DNA of 64,000 nt, from contig FMWZ01000005.1 in the NCBI GenBank assembly GCA_900103495.1, positions 186,001 to 250,000 of the forward strand, written 5' to 3'. The notes beneath the pieces were generated by a model that worked only from the letters and a program-made list of their open reading frames with translations, was not told where the DNA came from and made no database searches. The stretch is from Lachnospiraceae bacterium G11 (lineage in GTDB: Bacteria; Bacillota; Clostridia; Lachnospirales; Lachnospiraceae). Positions 41,923 through 50,572 of the stretch are shown one piece after another. Position numbers and translations under genes: made by a program. Within the stretch, counting starts at the first letter, position 1; each line of letters starts with the position of its first letter.

Positions 41923-42852
41923 ATGAATAACGTTAGATTTAATGATTTGCTTAAGAAATTATCGGAATGCGAGATGAAGACCGCTTCCGTTGCTGTTGCT
42001 CAGGATGAGCACGTTTTGAGAGCTGTTAAAGCTGCCAAAGAGCGTGGAATCGCAAACTCCATCCTTGTAGGTGATGAGGCAGAGATCAGAAAGATCGCTG
42101 CTGAGATCGATATGGATTTGACCGGCTATGAAATCATTAACGTTGTGGACAAAGCAGAAGCTGCTCTTAAAGCAGTAAGCCTTGTACATGACGGCAAGGC
42201 CAACATGTACATGAAGGGCTGCCTTGAGACCAAGGACTTCTTAAAGAGCGTTCTTGACAAGGAAGTAGGACTTAGAACCGGTAAGCCTCTTTCACACGTT
42301 TGTGTATTCGATATCGAGGGCTTTGACAGACTTATGTTCTTCACAGACGTTGCATTTATGACATATCCCACACTTGAGGATAAGGTTGCAATCATCAACA
42401 ACACTGTAGAAGTTGCCAACGCTTGCGGCATCACAAATCCCAAGGTTGCTCCTCTTGCAGCTGTTGAAGTTGTTAACCCCAAGATGCCTGTTTGTGTTGA
42501 GGCTGCTGAGCTTACAAGAATGAACGAAGCAGGTGAGATTAAAGGCTGTATCGTAGACGGACCTCTTTCTCTTGACCTTGCAATCGATCCCGAAGCTGCA
42601 AAGCACAAAGGATGTACAGACCGTAAGATCCAGGGTGACGCAGATATCCTTCTTTTCCCCGATATCCACGCAGGTAACCTTGTTTACAAGATTCTTGTTC
42701 GTACCGCAAAGCTCATCAACGGTAACATCATTACAGGAACCAAGGCTCCCGTAATCCTTACATCCCGTTCAGATGATTTTGAGACAAAGGTTAACTCTCT
42801 TGCACTTGGCGCTATCGTAGCTGAAGAGCTTGAGAAGAAGAACAGACAGTAA
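41923..42852 (+). CDS. ptb: Phosphate butyryltransferase
   Basis: A 309-aa member of the phosphate acetyl/butyryltransferase family converting butyryl-CoA and phosphate to butyryl phosphate. Family segments include LVHDGKANMYMKGCLETKDFL, here seen as ANMYMKGCLETKDF, then LSHVCVFDI and the late ILLFPDIHAGNLVYK. GAGGAG precedes the start. Butyrate kinase follows 25 bp later, making the classic ptb-buk pair. Placement directly behind the six core butyrate genes means that the whole path from acetyl-CoA to butyrate lies on one strand within 8.2 kb. The kinase route here contrasts with the butyryl-CoA:acetate transferase used by many gut butyrate producers. Confidence 0.94.
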   Translation: MNNVRFNDLLKKLSECEMKTASVAVAQDEHVLRAVKAAKERGIANSILVGDEAEIRKIAAEIDMDLTGYEIINVVDKAEAALKAVSLVHDGKANMYMKGCLETKDFLKSVLDKEVGLRTGKPLSHVCVFDIEGFDRLMFFTDVAFMTYPTLEDKVAIINNTVEVANACGITNPKVAPLAAVEVVNPKMPVCVEAAELTRMNEAGEIKGCIVDGPLSLDLAIDPEAAKHKGCTDRKIQGDADILLFPDIHAGNLVYKILVRTAKLINGNIITGTKAPVILTSRSDDFETKVNSLALGAIVAEELEKKNRQ

Positions 42853-42877
42853 TCATTCTTTTTACAGGAGAAAAAAC

Positions 42878-43942
42878 ATGATCAGAAGCTTAATTATCAA
42901 TCCCGGCTCCACATCTACAAAGATTGGTGTATTCGAGGATGAAAAGCAGATTCTTGACAAGACTCTTCGTCACTCAACCGAAGAGATAAATCAGTATCCC
43001 AACATCTACGCACAGAAGGATTTCCGTAAGCAGATGGTTGTGGATGCACTTAAGGAAGAGAACATTGAGATCAGCTCTCTTAACGTATGCGTAGGCCGTG
43101 GCGGACTTCTTAAGTCCATCCCCGGTGGTACATACAAGGTTACAGATGCTCTTCTCAATGACCTGATTCACCCCATCCAGGGCGAGCATGCTTCAAACCT
43201 TGGCGGTATCCTTGCAAGAGAGATCGGTGATTCCATCGGTGTTCCTTCATTCATCGTTGACCCTGTTGTAGTTGACGAGATGGAGCCTGTTGCAAGACTT
43301 TCAGGTGTTCCTGAGGTTCCCAGAGTATCAATCGACCACCCTCTTAACCAGAAGGCTATGGCAAGAAAGTATGCAAAGTCTGTTGGTAAGAAGTACGAGG
43401 ATGTTAACGTAATCGTTGTTCACATGGGCGGCGGTTCTTCATGCGGCGTTCATAAGGGCGGCAGAATGGTTGACGTTTATGCTGCACTTAACGGCGACGG
43501 CGCTTTCTCACCTGAGAGAGCCAACGGCGTTCCTGCACTTGGCCTTGTAGAACTTTGCTTCTCTGGCAAGTACACCTACGAAGAAATGAAGAAGAAAATC
43601 GTAGGCGGCGGCGGACTTAACGCTTACCTTGGCACCAACGACATGAGAGAAGTAAACGAAATGTGTGCAAAGGGCGACGAGAAAGCAATTCTCGTTCGTG
43701 ACGCATTCATCTACCAGATCTGCAAGAACATCGGTGCATGTGCTACCGTTCTTAAAGGAAAGGTTGACCAGATCATCCTTACCGGCGGTATCGCATACGG
43801 CAAAGAAGTTACCGATGCCATCAAGGACCGCGTAGAGTGGATTGCTCCCGTTTCCGTTTACGCAGGCGAGGACGAGCTTCTTGCACTTGCTCAGGGCGCA
43901 CTCCGTGTACTTAACGGCGAAGAAGAAGCTAAGGAATATTAA
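42878..43942 (+). CDS. buk: Butyrate kinase
   Basis: A 354-aa acetokinase-family enzyme that transfers phosphate from butyryl phosphate to ADP, giving butyrate and ATP. The phosphate-1 loop is INPGSTSTKIGVFE. Other family segments are VHMGGGSSCGVHKGGRMVD, seen as HMGGGSSCGVHKGG, and the adenosine loop ILTGGIAYG. I chose ATG at 42878 because CAGGAG lies upstream at good spacing; open frame extends back into ptb but lacks a site. A strong terminator follows. Its presence with ptb shows that this strain can gain ATP directly from butyrate formation. Confidence 0.94.
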   Translation: MIRSLIINPGSTSTKIGVFEDEKQILDKTLRHSTEEINQYPNIYAQKDFRKQMVVDALKEENIEISSLNVCVGRGGLLKSIPGGTYKVTDALLNDLIHPIQGEHASNLGGILAREIGDSIGVPSFIVDPVVVDEMEPVARLSGVPEVPRVSIDHPLNQKAMARKYAKSVGKKYEDVNVIVVHMGGGSSCGVHKGGRMVDVYAALNGDGAFSPERANGVPALGLVELCFSGKYTYEEMKKKIVGGGGLNAYLGTNDMREVNEMCAKGDEKAILVRDAFIYQICKNIGACATVLKGKVDQIILTGGIAYGKEVTDAIKDRVEWIAPVSVYAGEDELLALAQGALRVLNGEEEAKEY

Positions 43943-43956
43943 TACAAAGAAACCAG

Positions 43957-43991
43957 TCACCCCGAAGCCCAAAGCTTTGGGGTGATTTTTT
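43957..43991 (+). terminator. Rho-independent terminator of the butyrate operon
   Basis: TCACCCCGAAGC (43957-43968) pairs with GCTTTGGGGTGA (43974-43985) with one G-U pair and a 5-nt loop, followed by six T (43986-43991). Confidence 0.92.
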
Positions 43992-44062
43992 AACTATTGA
44001 TTTTAACCCCTCCACAGTTTATCCTTATCTTTAGGGTTACTAAAACAGGGGGCATGTGGCAC

Positions 44063-45748
44063 ATGATTCAAAAGATAAGAAACAGCTTATTACTTCAGCT
44101 AATCTGCATAATTCTTGCTATTCTTATTGTGCTGTCAGGAACTTTGTATGCCTCTTTTCTCTATGTCCGTCAGACCACCCAAAGCTATGCACAGACTTTG
44201 GCAGAGAGCTTGCTTAAGCAGGCGGACAACACCATCTCTCTCTATGAGGAGAATCTAAGATACAATGCGGAATACCTGTGCCGATTCATGGTCCTTGAGC
44301 CCTTTGAGGATGAAAACGGCGAGGTAAGAGAAGCCCGTATTTCATCAGACTATACCCAGGTTGCACTTAAGAACAGAGAAATAGTATCTGCCATATTGTT
44401 TGATAACGACATGAACGTTGTCATGACTCTTGGTAAAAACGTCGAACTCCCCACTAAACAGGCCTACTTAAGGCAGGGTGAAGACATGACGGGAGGCAGA
44501 TATTATGAGGACAGTGACGATTTTTACTATGCATTCTATTATCCCGTGTACAGCGGTGTAGGCAGCAGCTCCAGGCAGCAGATCGGCATGTGCGTTTTCA
44601 TTATGGAGCACTGGAAACTGGACGGTACCCTCCATAACATTTTCAACGACTCCACAGCCGCAATGTTACTTAGCGATTCCCATGATTTGGACCTGGCTTA
44701 CCGCGCCTTCGGGGACATTCCTTCGAATGCTTCCATGAAGGATTTAAAGAACAACGAAGACTATGTTTACAGGGAAGGCAACTGGCAGAACGGTATTCGA
44801 ATTGCCGTTGCGGTTTCCGTATCAAAGAACACGGCGGGGAACAACGTAATCAGAAGGCTGATTGCCTTAGCTTCCGTAATCACATTCCTGTTTCTGGCCA
44901 TTATTGTATTGTTCTCTTACTTTAGAATGGCCAAGCCTATATCCAAAATCGACCGTTTCATCGGAAATTCCATTAAGAATCCGGAGAAGCGACTGAAGCT
45001 TAAGAGGACCGACGAAATAGGAACCGTTGCATCCAGCCTTGACCGCATGCTTGATGAGAATCAGCGGATGATTGAGGAAATCAAGGACGGCAAGATTCGC
45101 CTTTATGAGACGGAGCTTGTTCAGCAGAAGCTTGAGATTCTGGCTTACAGGAACCAGATTAATCCCCATTTCCTTTATAACACCCTGTCCTGCATAAGGG
45201 ATATGGCCCTGATTAACGACGAAGACAACATTGCGGAAATGGCTATGGCACTTTCCGACATTTTCAGATATGCTGTAAAGGGAAGTAACATCGTAACCAT
45301 CCGAGATGAGGTTTCCTACATTGAGAAATACGCAAGAATTATAGATTACCGTTTCATGGGTAAAATCAAAATTTCTACTGATGTGGAAGAAGAGGCACTT
45401 GATAAGCCAATGATCAGGTTTTTCTTACAGCCTCTTGTTGAGAACTCCGTATTCCACGGCCTTGAAAGCAAGATTGATGACGGCAGAGTCAATGTTACAA
45501 TCAAGACGTTGAATGAAAGGCTTGAGATGGTAGTGGAAGATGACGGTACAGGAATGGATGAGGAGACTCTGGCGAAATTCAGGGATGAAATCAATAATCC
45601 CAGAGAGAACAGTGGAATAGGATTATCCAATATCGTACAGCGCCTTAAGTTTTTCTATGGCGATGATTACACCATTGAGGCAGAGAGCGAGTTAAACAAA
45701 GGCACCACCATAAGAATTTCCGTGCCTGAACATATGAGAGAAGAATAG
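44063..45748 (+). CDS. YesM-type sensor histidine kinase
   Basis: A 561-aa kinase of the LytS/YesM class. A membrane helix near the N terminus (LLLQLICIILAILIVLSG) and another at about residues 270-295 enclose an extracellular sensor domain of about 230 residues. A HAMP linker (KPISKIDRFIG to SSLDRML) follows, then the His_kinase box with phosphoacceptor His in RNQINPHFLYNTL. The ATPase domain has LQPLVENSVFHGL and DDGTGMDEE, and ends SGIGLSNIVQRL. I chose ATG at 44063, about 10 nt after AGGGGG; the ATG at 44054 is too close to it. It precedes an AraC-type regulator and a sugar importer, the usual arrangement for sugar sensing. Confidence 0.9.
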   Translation: MIQKIRNSLLLQLICIILAILIVLSGTLYASFLYVRQTTQSYAQTLAESLLKQADNTISLYEENLRYNAEYLCRFMVLEPFEDENGEVREARISSDYTQVALKNREIVSAILFDNDMNVVMTLGKNVELPTKQAYLRQGEDMTGGRYYEDSDDFYYAFYYPVYSGVGSSSRQQIGMCVFIMEHWKLDGTLHNIFNDSTAAMLLSDSHDLDLAYRAFGDIPSNASMKDLKNNEDYVYREGNWQNGIRIAVAVSVSKNTAGNNVIRRLIALASVITFLFLAIIVLFSYFRMAKPISKIDRFIGNSIKNPEKRLKLKRTDEIGTVASSLDRMLDENQRMIEEIKDGKIRLYETELVQQKLEILAYRNQINPHFLYNTLSCIRDMALINDEDNIAEMAMALSDIFRYAVKGSNIVTIRDEVSYIEKYARIIDYRFMGKIKISTDVEEEALDKPMIRFFLQPLVENSVFHGLESKIDDGRVNVTIKTLNERLEMVVEDDGTGMDEETLAKFRDEINNPRENSGIGLSNIVQRLKFFYGDDYTIEAESELNKGTTIRISVPEHMREE

Positions 45749-45787
45749 AATCGGTTCATATTCTTTTGAATCCGGGGGGATAGAGAG

Positions 45788-46519
45788 ATGCTAAATGTTT
45801 ATATAGCAGATGATGAAGTTTGGATAACGCTGGGACTTAAGAAACTGCTGGAGAAACTTAATATGGATGTCTACATTGTGGGTACCGCCAACAACGGATT
45901 GACGGCAAGGGAAGAGATAGCCATGTTTAAGCCCGATGTGGTTTTTACCGACATAAGAATGCCGGGATTGTCGGGACTTGACCTTTTGCAGGATATTCCC
46001 GATGTTTCTCCCGAGTCCAAGGTTGTGCTTATTTCGGGCTATGCCGAGTTTGAATACGCAAGGGAAGCCATAAAGTATCACGCTTTTGATTATCTTCTTA
46101 AGCCCATTAAGGAAGAGGACTTAAAGAGGGTAATGGATGCAGTGGTGGACAAGATGGGAGAAGAGGAGGAAGAGAGTACTGAAACCGTTGCTCCTCAAAC
46201 CTATGATAAGACCATTGATAATGTAATCTCGGAAATCAGAGAACACTACATGGAGGATATTTCCCTCACATCTTTGGCATCCAAATATAACATCAGTATG
46301 GGAAGACTCAGCGAGATGATAAAGGAGAATCTGAAGGTCAACTTCTCCGACTACATCGCTTCCCTAAGGATTCAAAGAGCCAAAGAACTTTTAAGGGATG
46401 AGAGCCTTTCAATCCAGGAAATAGCTGAGATTGTGGGGTACAACGACTACTTCTACTTCACTAAGGTATTTAAGAAAGTGGAAGGCATTTCACCAAGCAA
46501 GTACAGAAAAGAGATGTAA
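45788..46519 (+). CDS. YesN-type response regulator with AraC helix-turn-helix
   Basis: A 243-aa regulator. The receiver domain begins VYIADDEVWI, with phospho-acceptor Asp in VVFTDIRMPGLSG and the conserved Lys in DYLLKPI. A short acidic linker (about residues 120-135) leads to a two-helix-turn-helix AraC domain, ending IQEIAEIVGYNDYFYFTKVFKK and SPSKYRKEM. It lies 39 bp behind the kinase and shares its transcript. The partner genes downstream (binding protein, permeases, ATPase) are the likely targets, probably activated when the kinase senses a sugar or a loaded binding protein. A terminator separates the pair from the binding-protein gene. Confidence 0.92.
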   Translation: MLNVYIADDEVWITLGLKKLLEKLNMDVYIVGTANNGLTAREEIAMFKPDVVFTDIRMPGLSGLDLLQDIPDVSPESKVVLISGYAEFEYAREAIKYHAFDYLLKPIKEEDLKRVMDAVVDKMGEEEEESTETVAPQTYDKTIDNVISEIREHYMEDISLTSLASKYNISMGRLSEMIKENLKVNFSDYIASLRIQRAKELLRDESLSIQEIAEIVGYNDYFYFTKVFKKVEGISPSKYRKEM

Positions 46520-46533
46520 AATATACAATAAAC

Positions 46534-46578
46534 GGCCGCGAAAGGCAGTTTCCACTGTCGAAATCGCGGTCATTTTTT
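46534..46578 (+). terminator. Terminator after the two-component pair
   Basis: CCGCGA (46536-46541) pairs with TCGCGG (46564-46569), and GGCAGT with ACTGTC inside. Six T follow at 46573-46578. Confidence 0.8.
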
Positions 46579-46771
46579 GTAGAAATTTAAACAGGAAAAG
46601 AAAATATTACCAATTCAGCGAAAATTTTCCATGTTTTTTGTTCATAATGGCAATATTATGATTTCGTTGGGAGTACTCGCATAGAAACTAACACATTTTA
46701 TTTTTCCGGAAGGATACAGGCCGATCACCTTATTATCCGGGATGGGAATCAATCAGGAGGTATGTTTTTTT

Positions 46772-47995
46772 ATGAAAAAGAGACTGGTAAGTGTAATGCT
46801 CAGTTTGTTGATGGTTGGATCAACACTTGCTGGATGTGGAAACGCAGCAGCTACAAAATCTGAGACACCTGCACCCGCAGCAACAGAAACAAAGACAGAG
46901 GAAGCAGCACCTGCAGCAACCGAAGAAGCAGCACCTGCTACCACTGACGACAGCAACATTAAGATTGGCGTATCAATTTGGAGTTCTACAGACGTTCTTG
47001 GTTCACAGTGTAAGTTGATCCTTGACGAGGCAGCTAAGTCCCTCGGCGTTCAGGTTCAGTATGTTGACCAGGGTCACGTTTCCGAGAAAGTTACAGCATC
47101 AGTTGAGCAGCTTTGCGCAGCAGGATGCCAGGGTATCATCATTTGTAACTCATCAGATACAGAGATGGCTTCAGCTATCAAGACATGTAACGATAACGGC
47201 GTATATCTTGCACAGTTCTTCCGTATTATCAGCCAGGAAAACAGCGCAGACATCTATCAGGCAGCTGTTGATTCCGAGTACTATGTATGTGCTGTACACG
47301 AGAACGAGCCCGAAAACGGTGAGAAACTTGTTCAGATCCTTCTTGACAAGGGCGATCGTAACATCGGTCTTATCGGCTGGGAGCAGGGTGATGCTACATG
47401 GCTTGGAAGATGGGAAGGTTACAAGGCAGGCGTTGAGAAATGGAACGCAGCTCATCCCGATGATCAGGCAGTTCTTTCAGAGCCCCAGTACGCAGGAACA
47501 TCTTCAGAAGGTGGTTCAAAGGCAGCAGAAGCTCTTATGAGTGCTAACCCTGACCTTGACGCTCTTATCCCTGCAGGCGGCGGCGGAGATCCTCTCCAGG
47601 GCGCAATCGCAGCAGTTGAGCGTGCAGGCAAGACTCAGGACATCGACATCGTTTCAACAGACTTCTTACCTGACCTTGGCGAGAGACTTGCAAACGGTTC
47701 AATGGCAGGCGAATCCGGTGGACACTACTGTGATCCTCTCTTCGCATTCATGGCAGTTTACAACGCAATCAAGGGTAACTACTCAGACTTCGGCGGCAAG
47801 TTCGAAGACGTTAAGTTCCCTTACCTCTACGTAGCATCTGCTGATGACTATAAAGATTATGAGAAGTACTTCGTAGATCAGCTTCCTTACACAGACGACG
47901 AACTCGTTGAGATGTCAAAGCTTGATATGGAAGGCTTAAAGAATGCTGCAGCATCACTTTCAATCGAAGACGCAGCAGCAAGATCCGGCAAATAA
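46772..47995 (+). CDS. Sugar ABC transporter substrate-binding lipoprotein (CUT2 type)
   Basis: A 407-aa lipoprotein with lipobox LAGC (Cys22), an Ala/Thr/Glu/Pro-rich linker to about residue 60, and a periplasmic-binding-protein type I (RbsB-like) fold beginning KIGVSIWSSTDVLG. Inner segments GIIICNSSDTEMASAIKTCND and GEKLVQILLDKGDRNIGLIG are typical. ATG at 46772 has AGGAGGT upstream; an ATG at 46762 is out of frame. A hairpin in the 84-bp gap to the permease likely raises binding-protein levels over the membrane parts. The 250-bp region upstream is A+T rich and probably holds the promoter and a site for the YesN-type regulator. The sugar is not known. Confidence 0.88.
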   Translation: MKKRLVSVMLSLLMVGSTLAGCGNAAATKSETPAPAATETKTEEAAPAATEEAAPATTDDSNIKIGVSIWSSTDVLGSQCKLILDEAAKSLGVQVQYVDQGHVSEKVTASVEQLCAAGCQGIIICNSSDTEMASAIKTCNDNGVYLAQFFRIISQENSADIYQAAVDSEYYVCAVHENEPENGEKLVQILLDKGDRNIGLIGWEQGDATWLGRWEGYKAGVEKWNAAHPDDQAVLSEPQYAGTSSEGGSKAAEALMSANPDLDALIPAGGGGDPLQGAIAAVERAGKTQDIDIVSTDFLPDLGERLANGSMAGESGGHYCDPLFAFMAVYNAIKGNYSDFGGKFEDVKFPYLYVASADDYKDYEKYFVDQLPYTDDELVEMSKLDMEGLKNAAASLSIEDAAARSGK

Positions 47996-48024
47996 TTACC
48001 CCGGATTAATATAGAGTTTTAGGC

Positions 48025-48059
48025 TCGAGGCCGATATCGACAGACGGTACCGGCCTCGA
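48025..48059 (+). other. Hairpin between binding-protein and permease genes
   Basis: TCGAGGCCG (48025-48033) and CGGCCTCGA (48051-48059) form a perfect 9-bp G+C-rich stem with a 17-nt loop and no T tract. Such structures behind binding-protein genes commonly stabilise the upstream message or partly stop transcription. Confidence 0.65.
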
Positions 48060-48079
48060 ATTAACAAAGAGGTGACTTT

Positions 48080-49045
48080 ATGAATGCATCAACTAAAACG
48101 GCGGAAAAGAAAATATCAGGGCAGGCCAAAGGCTATCTGCTGCTTTTCATCCTGGTTTTAATTTCATGGGGAATATTCAAGATTATTACCCCGGATAATT
48201 TCGGTTCTCCGAAAAACATGCTGAGCTACTTTGAAGCATCCCTGTTGGCAGCAGTGGGCGCGGTAGGTTTCTATTTTGTAATGGTTATGGGAATGTTCGA
48301 TTTCTCCATCGGTGCCAACATCATGCTTTCCGCGATTGTGGGATGTGTATTCGCAAATCGCTTCGGACTTGGCTATGTGGGACTGATTGTGGGAAGTATT
48401 TTGACAGGAGCGTTGGTTGGTTTAATCAACGGTTCATTCTATGTAAAGCTTAGAATCCCTTCCATGATTGTTACCACAGGACTTGCTCTTATATATGAGT
48501 CCGTTGCCAACTATATTGCAGGCGGTGTAGAGCAGACTCTTCCTTCTGACCTTCGTGCTTTCGGTCAGATGCCCGGAAACCTTATTCTGGCGGTTGTCGC
48601 TTTTGCCGTAGCATATTTATTACTGAACTACACAAAGATAGGTACTTATACATACGCTATCGGAAGTAACGAATTCGTAGCAAAGAACATGGGTATCAAG
48701 GTCAATAAGTATAAGATTCTGGCCTTTGTAATAAGCGGCGCCTTCCTTGGTGTCATGGCAGTTCTTACCATCAGTTACGGTTCCTCCATGGTAGCGGTTA
48801 CGGGTATGGCATCCATGAGCCGAAACTTCGTACCCACAATGGGTTGTTTCTTCGGCCTGGCCTTTAAGAAATACGGAATGCCCATTCCGGCAATCATTAT
48901 TGGTGAGTTTGTCATCAACATTATTTTCTTCGGTTTCATCGCCCTCGGAGCTCCCACAGCTATCCAGGACGTTATCACCGGACTTGCCCTTTTGATAATC
49001 GTTACACTTACAACCAAAGTTGCCAAGGGCGAGATAGTGAAATAA
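48080..49045 (+). CDS. Sugar ABC transporter permease 1 (CUT2, RbsC-like)
   Basis: A 321-aa permease of the BPD_transp_2 family with about eight to ten hydrophobic helices. Recognisable segments are FYFVMVMGMFDFSIGANIMLSAI, seen as MGMFDFSIGANIML, and LIVGSILTGALVGLINGSF with the coupling glycine-rich loop. It should form the membrane channel together with the second permease at 50573. GAGGTGA precedes the start. The double ATPase follows 15 bp later. Two different permease genes, one on each side of the ATPase, imply a heterodimeric channel, as in some sugar and autoinducer-2-like importers. Confidence 0.9.
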   Translation: MNASTKTAEKKISGQAKGYLLLFILVLISWGIFKIITPDNFGSPKNMLSYFEASLLAAVGAVGFYFVMVMGMFDFSIGANIMLSAIVGCVFANRFGLGYVGLIVGSILTGALVGLINGSFYVKLRIPSMIVTTGLALIYESVANYIAGGVEQTLPSDLRAFGQMPGNLILAVVAFAVAYLLLNYTKIGTYTYAIGSNEFVAKNMGIKVNKYKILAFVISGAFLGVMAVLTISYGSSMVAVTGMASMSRNFVPTMGCFFGLAFKKYGMPIPAIIIGEFVINIIFFGFIALGAPTAIQDVITGLALLIIVTLTTKVAKGEIVK

Positions 49046-49060
49046 GGAGGAGAGCTTACC

Positions 49061-50560
49061 ATGAGTGAAATCAGATTAGAAGTAAAACAGGTTAGTAAGA
49101 GCTTTGGTATTACTAAGGCTCTCAGGGAAGTATCCTTCAACATTAACAAAGGAGAAGTACATGCTCTGATTGGAGAGAACGGTTCCGGTAAGTCTACTCT
49201 TACCAACTCTCTGGCAGGCATTTACCAGAAGGACAGTGGGGAATTCATCCTTGACGGAAAGGAAGTACATCCTCACAACCAGGTGGAGGCAAACAATGAG
49301 GGAATATCAATTATCGTTCAGGAACTTGGTACTCTTGACGGCCTTACCGTCGCAGAGAATATTTTTCTGGGACATGAAGAAGCCTTCGTAAAGTTTGGTG
49401 TAAAGAACACCGGCGCCATGAACCGTAAGGCCACGGAGCTTCTTAAGAAATACGGCTTTGACAGAATCAAAGCCTCAGATATGATTGAGAATTACAACTT
49501 TGAGGACAGGAAGCTGGTTGAGATTGTTAAGGCAACCTACTTTGATCCCAAGATTGTTGTTATCGATGAGACCACGACCGCACTTTCCAGAGAAGGGCGT
49601 GAGGAATTATATAAGCAGATGAACCGTATCCGCAGTGAGGGTAACACAGTTATCTTCATCTCTCACGACTTGCCTGAAGTGCTCAAACTTTCCGATACCA
49701 TCACCATACTTCGAGACGGTGTTTATATCGACACGGTTAAGAGCTCTGAAGTGGATGAAGAAGGTTTAAAGAAACTTATGGTTGGACGTGAGGTAAGCGG
49801 CAGTTACTACCGTGCAGACTACGGCGAAGAGGTTTCTGCGGAAGTTGTCATGACGGTTAAGGGAGTTACCGTCCCCGGTCTCATTTCGGATATAAATTTT
49901 GAACTTCACAAGGGAGAAATCCTTGGTTTTGGCGGCTTATCCGAATCCGGAATGCACGAAATCGGAAAGGCCTGCTTTGGAGCGTCCTTCGACAGAGAAG
50001 GCAGCGTAACCTTGGCTGACGGAACGGAAATTAATGACATCCCCACAGCCATAAAGCACAGCATTGCCTACACTTCAAAGGACAGAGACAATGAGTCGCT
50101 TGTTATGAACCAGAGCATCAGAGACAACATATGCTTGCCTTCTCTTGATGAACTTGCAAATAAGGCTCATTTGTTAAACGACAGAAAACTTAAGGCGTTT
50201 GCCAATACATATGCTGAGAAGATGTCAACGAAGATGACGAGTGTTGATCAGTTCGTTTCTAATCTTTCCGGTGGAAATAAGCAGAAGGTTGTTCTGGCTC
50301 GCTGGATTGGAAAGGACTCAGACATACTGGTTCTTGACAGTCCCACAAGGGGTATTGACGTTAAGGTCAAGCAGGATATTTATCAGCTTATGGACAGAAT
50401 GCGTAAAGCAGGCAAGTCCATAATCATGATTTCCGAGGAGCTCATGGAGCTAATTGGTATGTGCGACCGCATCATTATCATGAAAGATGGGCAAATAAAT
50501 GGTGAACTTAAGCGAGACAAAGACATGGATGAGAACAGCCTCATCGCTAAGATGGTCTAA
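49061..50560 (+). CDS. Sugar ABC transporter ATPase with two nucleotide-binding domains (RbsA-like)
   Basis: A 499-aa protein with two fused ATPase domains. In the first half Walker A is GENGSGKST and Walker B VVIDETTTAL, with H loop FISHDL; its signature region is degenerate (NYNFEDRKLVEIVKA lacks SGG). In the second half (from about residue 265) the Walker A position is degenerate (GFGGLSESGMHE), while the signature SNLSGGNKQKVVLARW and Walker B LVLDSPTRGIDV are kept. Each composite site can thus have one good set of motifs, as is normal in RbsA/MglA proteins, though loss of SGG in the first half leaves probably one active site. Permease genes flank it closely. Confidence 0.92.
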   Translation: MSEIRLEVKQVSKSFGITKALREVSFNINKGEVHALIGENGSGKSTLTNSLAGIYQKDSGEFILDGKEVHPHNQVEANNEGISIIVQELGTLDGLTVAENIFLGHEEAFVKFGVKNTGAMNRKATELLKKYGFDRIKASDMIENYNFEDRKLVEIVKATYFDPKIVVIDETTTALSREGREELYKQMNRIRSEGNTVIFISHDLPEVLKLSDTITILRDGVYIDTVKSSEVDEEGLKKLMVGREVSGSYYRADYGEEVSAEVVMTVKGVTVPGLISDINFELHKGEILGFGGLSESGMHEIGKACFGASFDREGSVTLADGTEINDIPTAIKHSIAYTSKDRDNESLVMNQSIRDNICLPSLDELANKAHLLNDRKLKAFANTYAEKMSTKMTSVDQFVSNLSGGNKQKVVLARWIGKDSDILVLDSPTRGIDVKVKQDIYQLMDRMRKAGKSIIMISEELMELIGMCDRIIIMKDGQINGELKRDKDMDENSLIAKMV

Positions 50561-50572
50561 GGAGGGATGATT

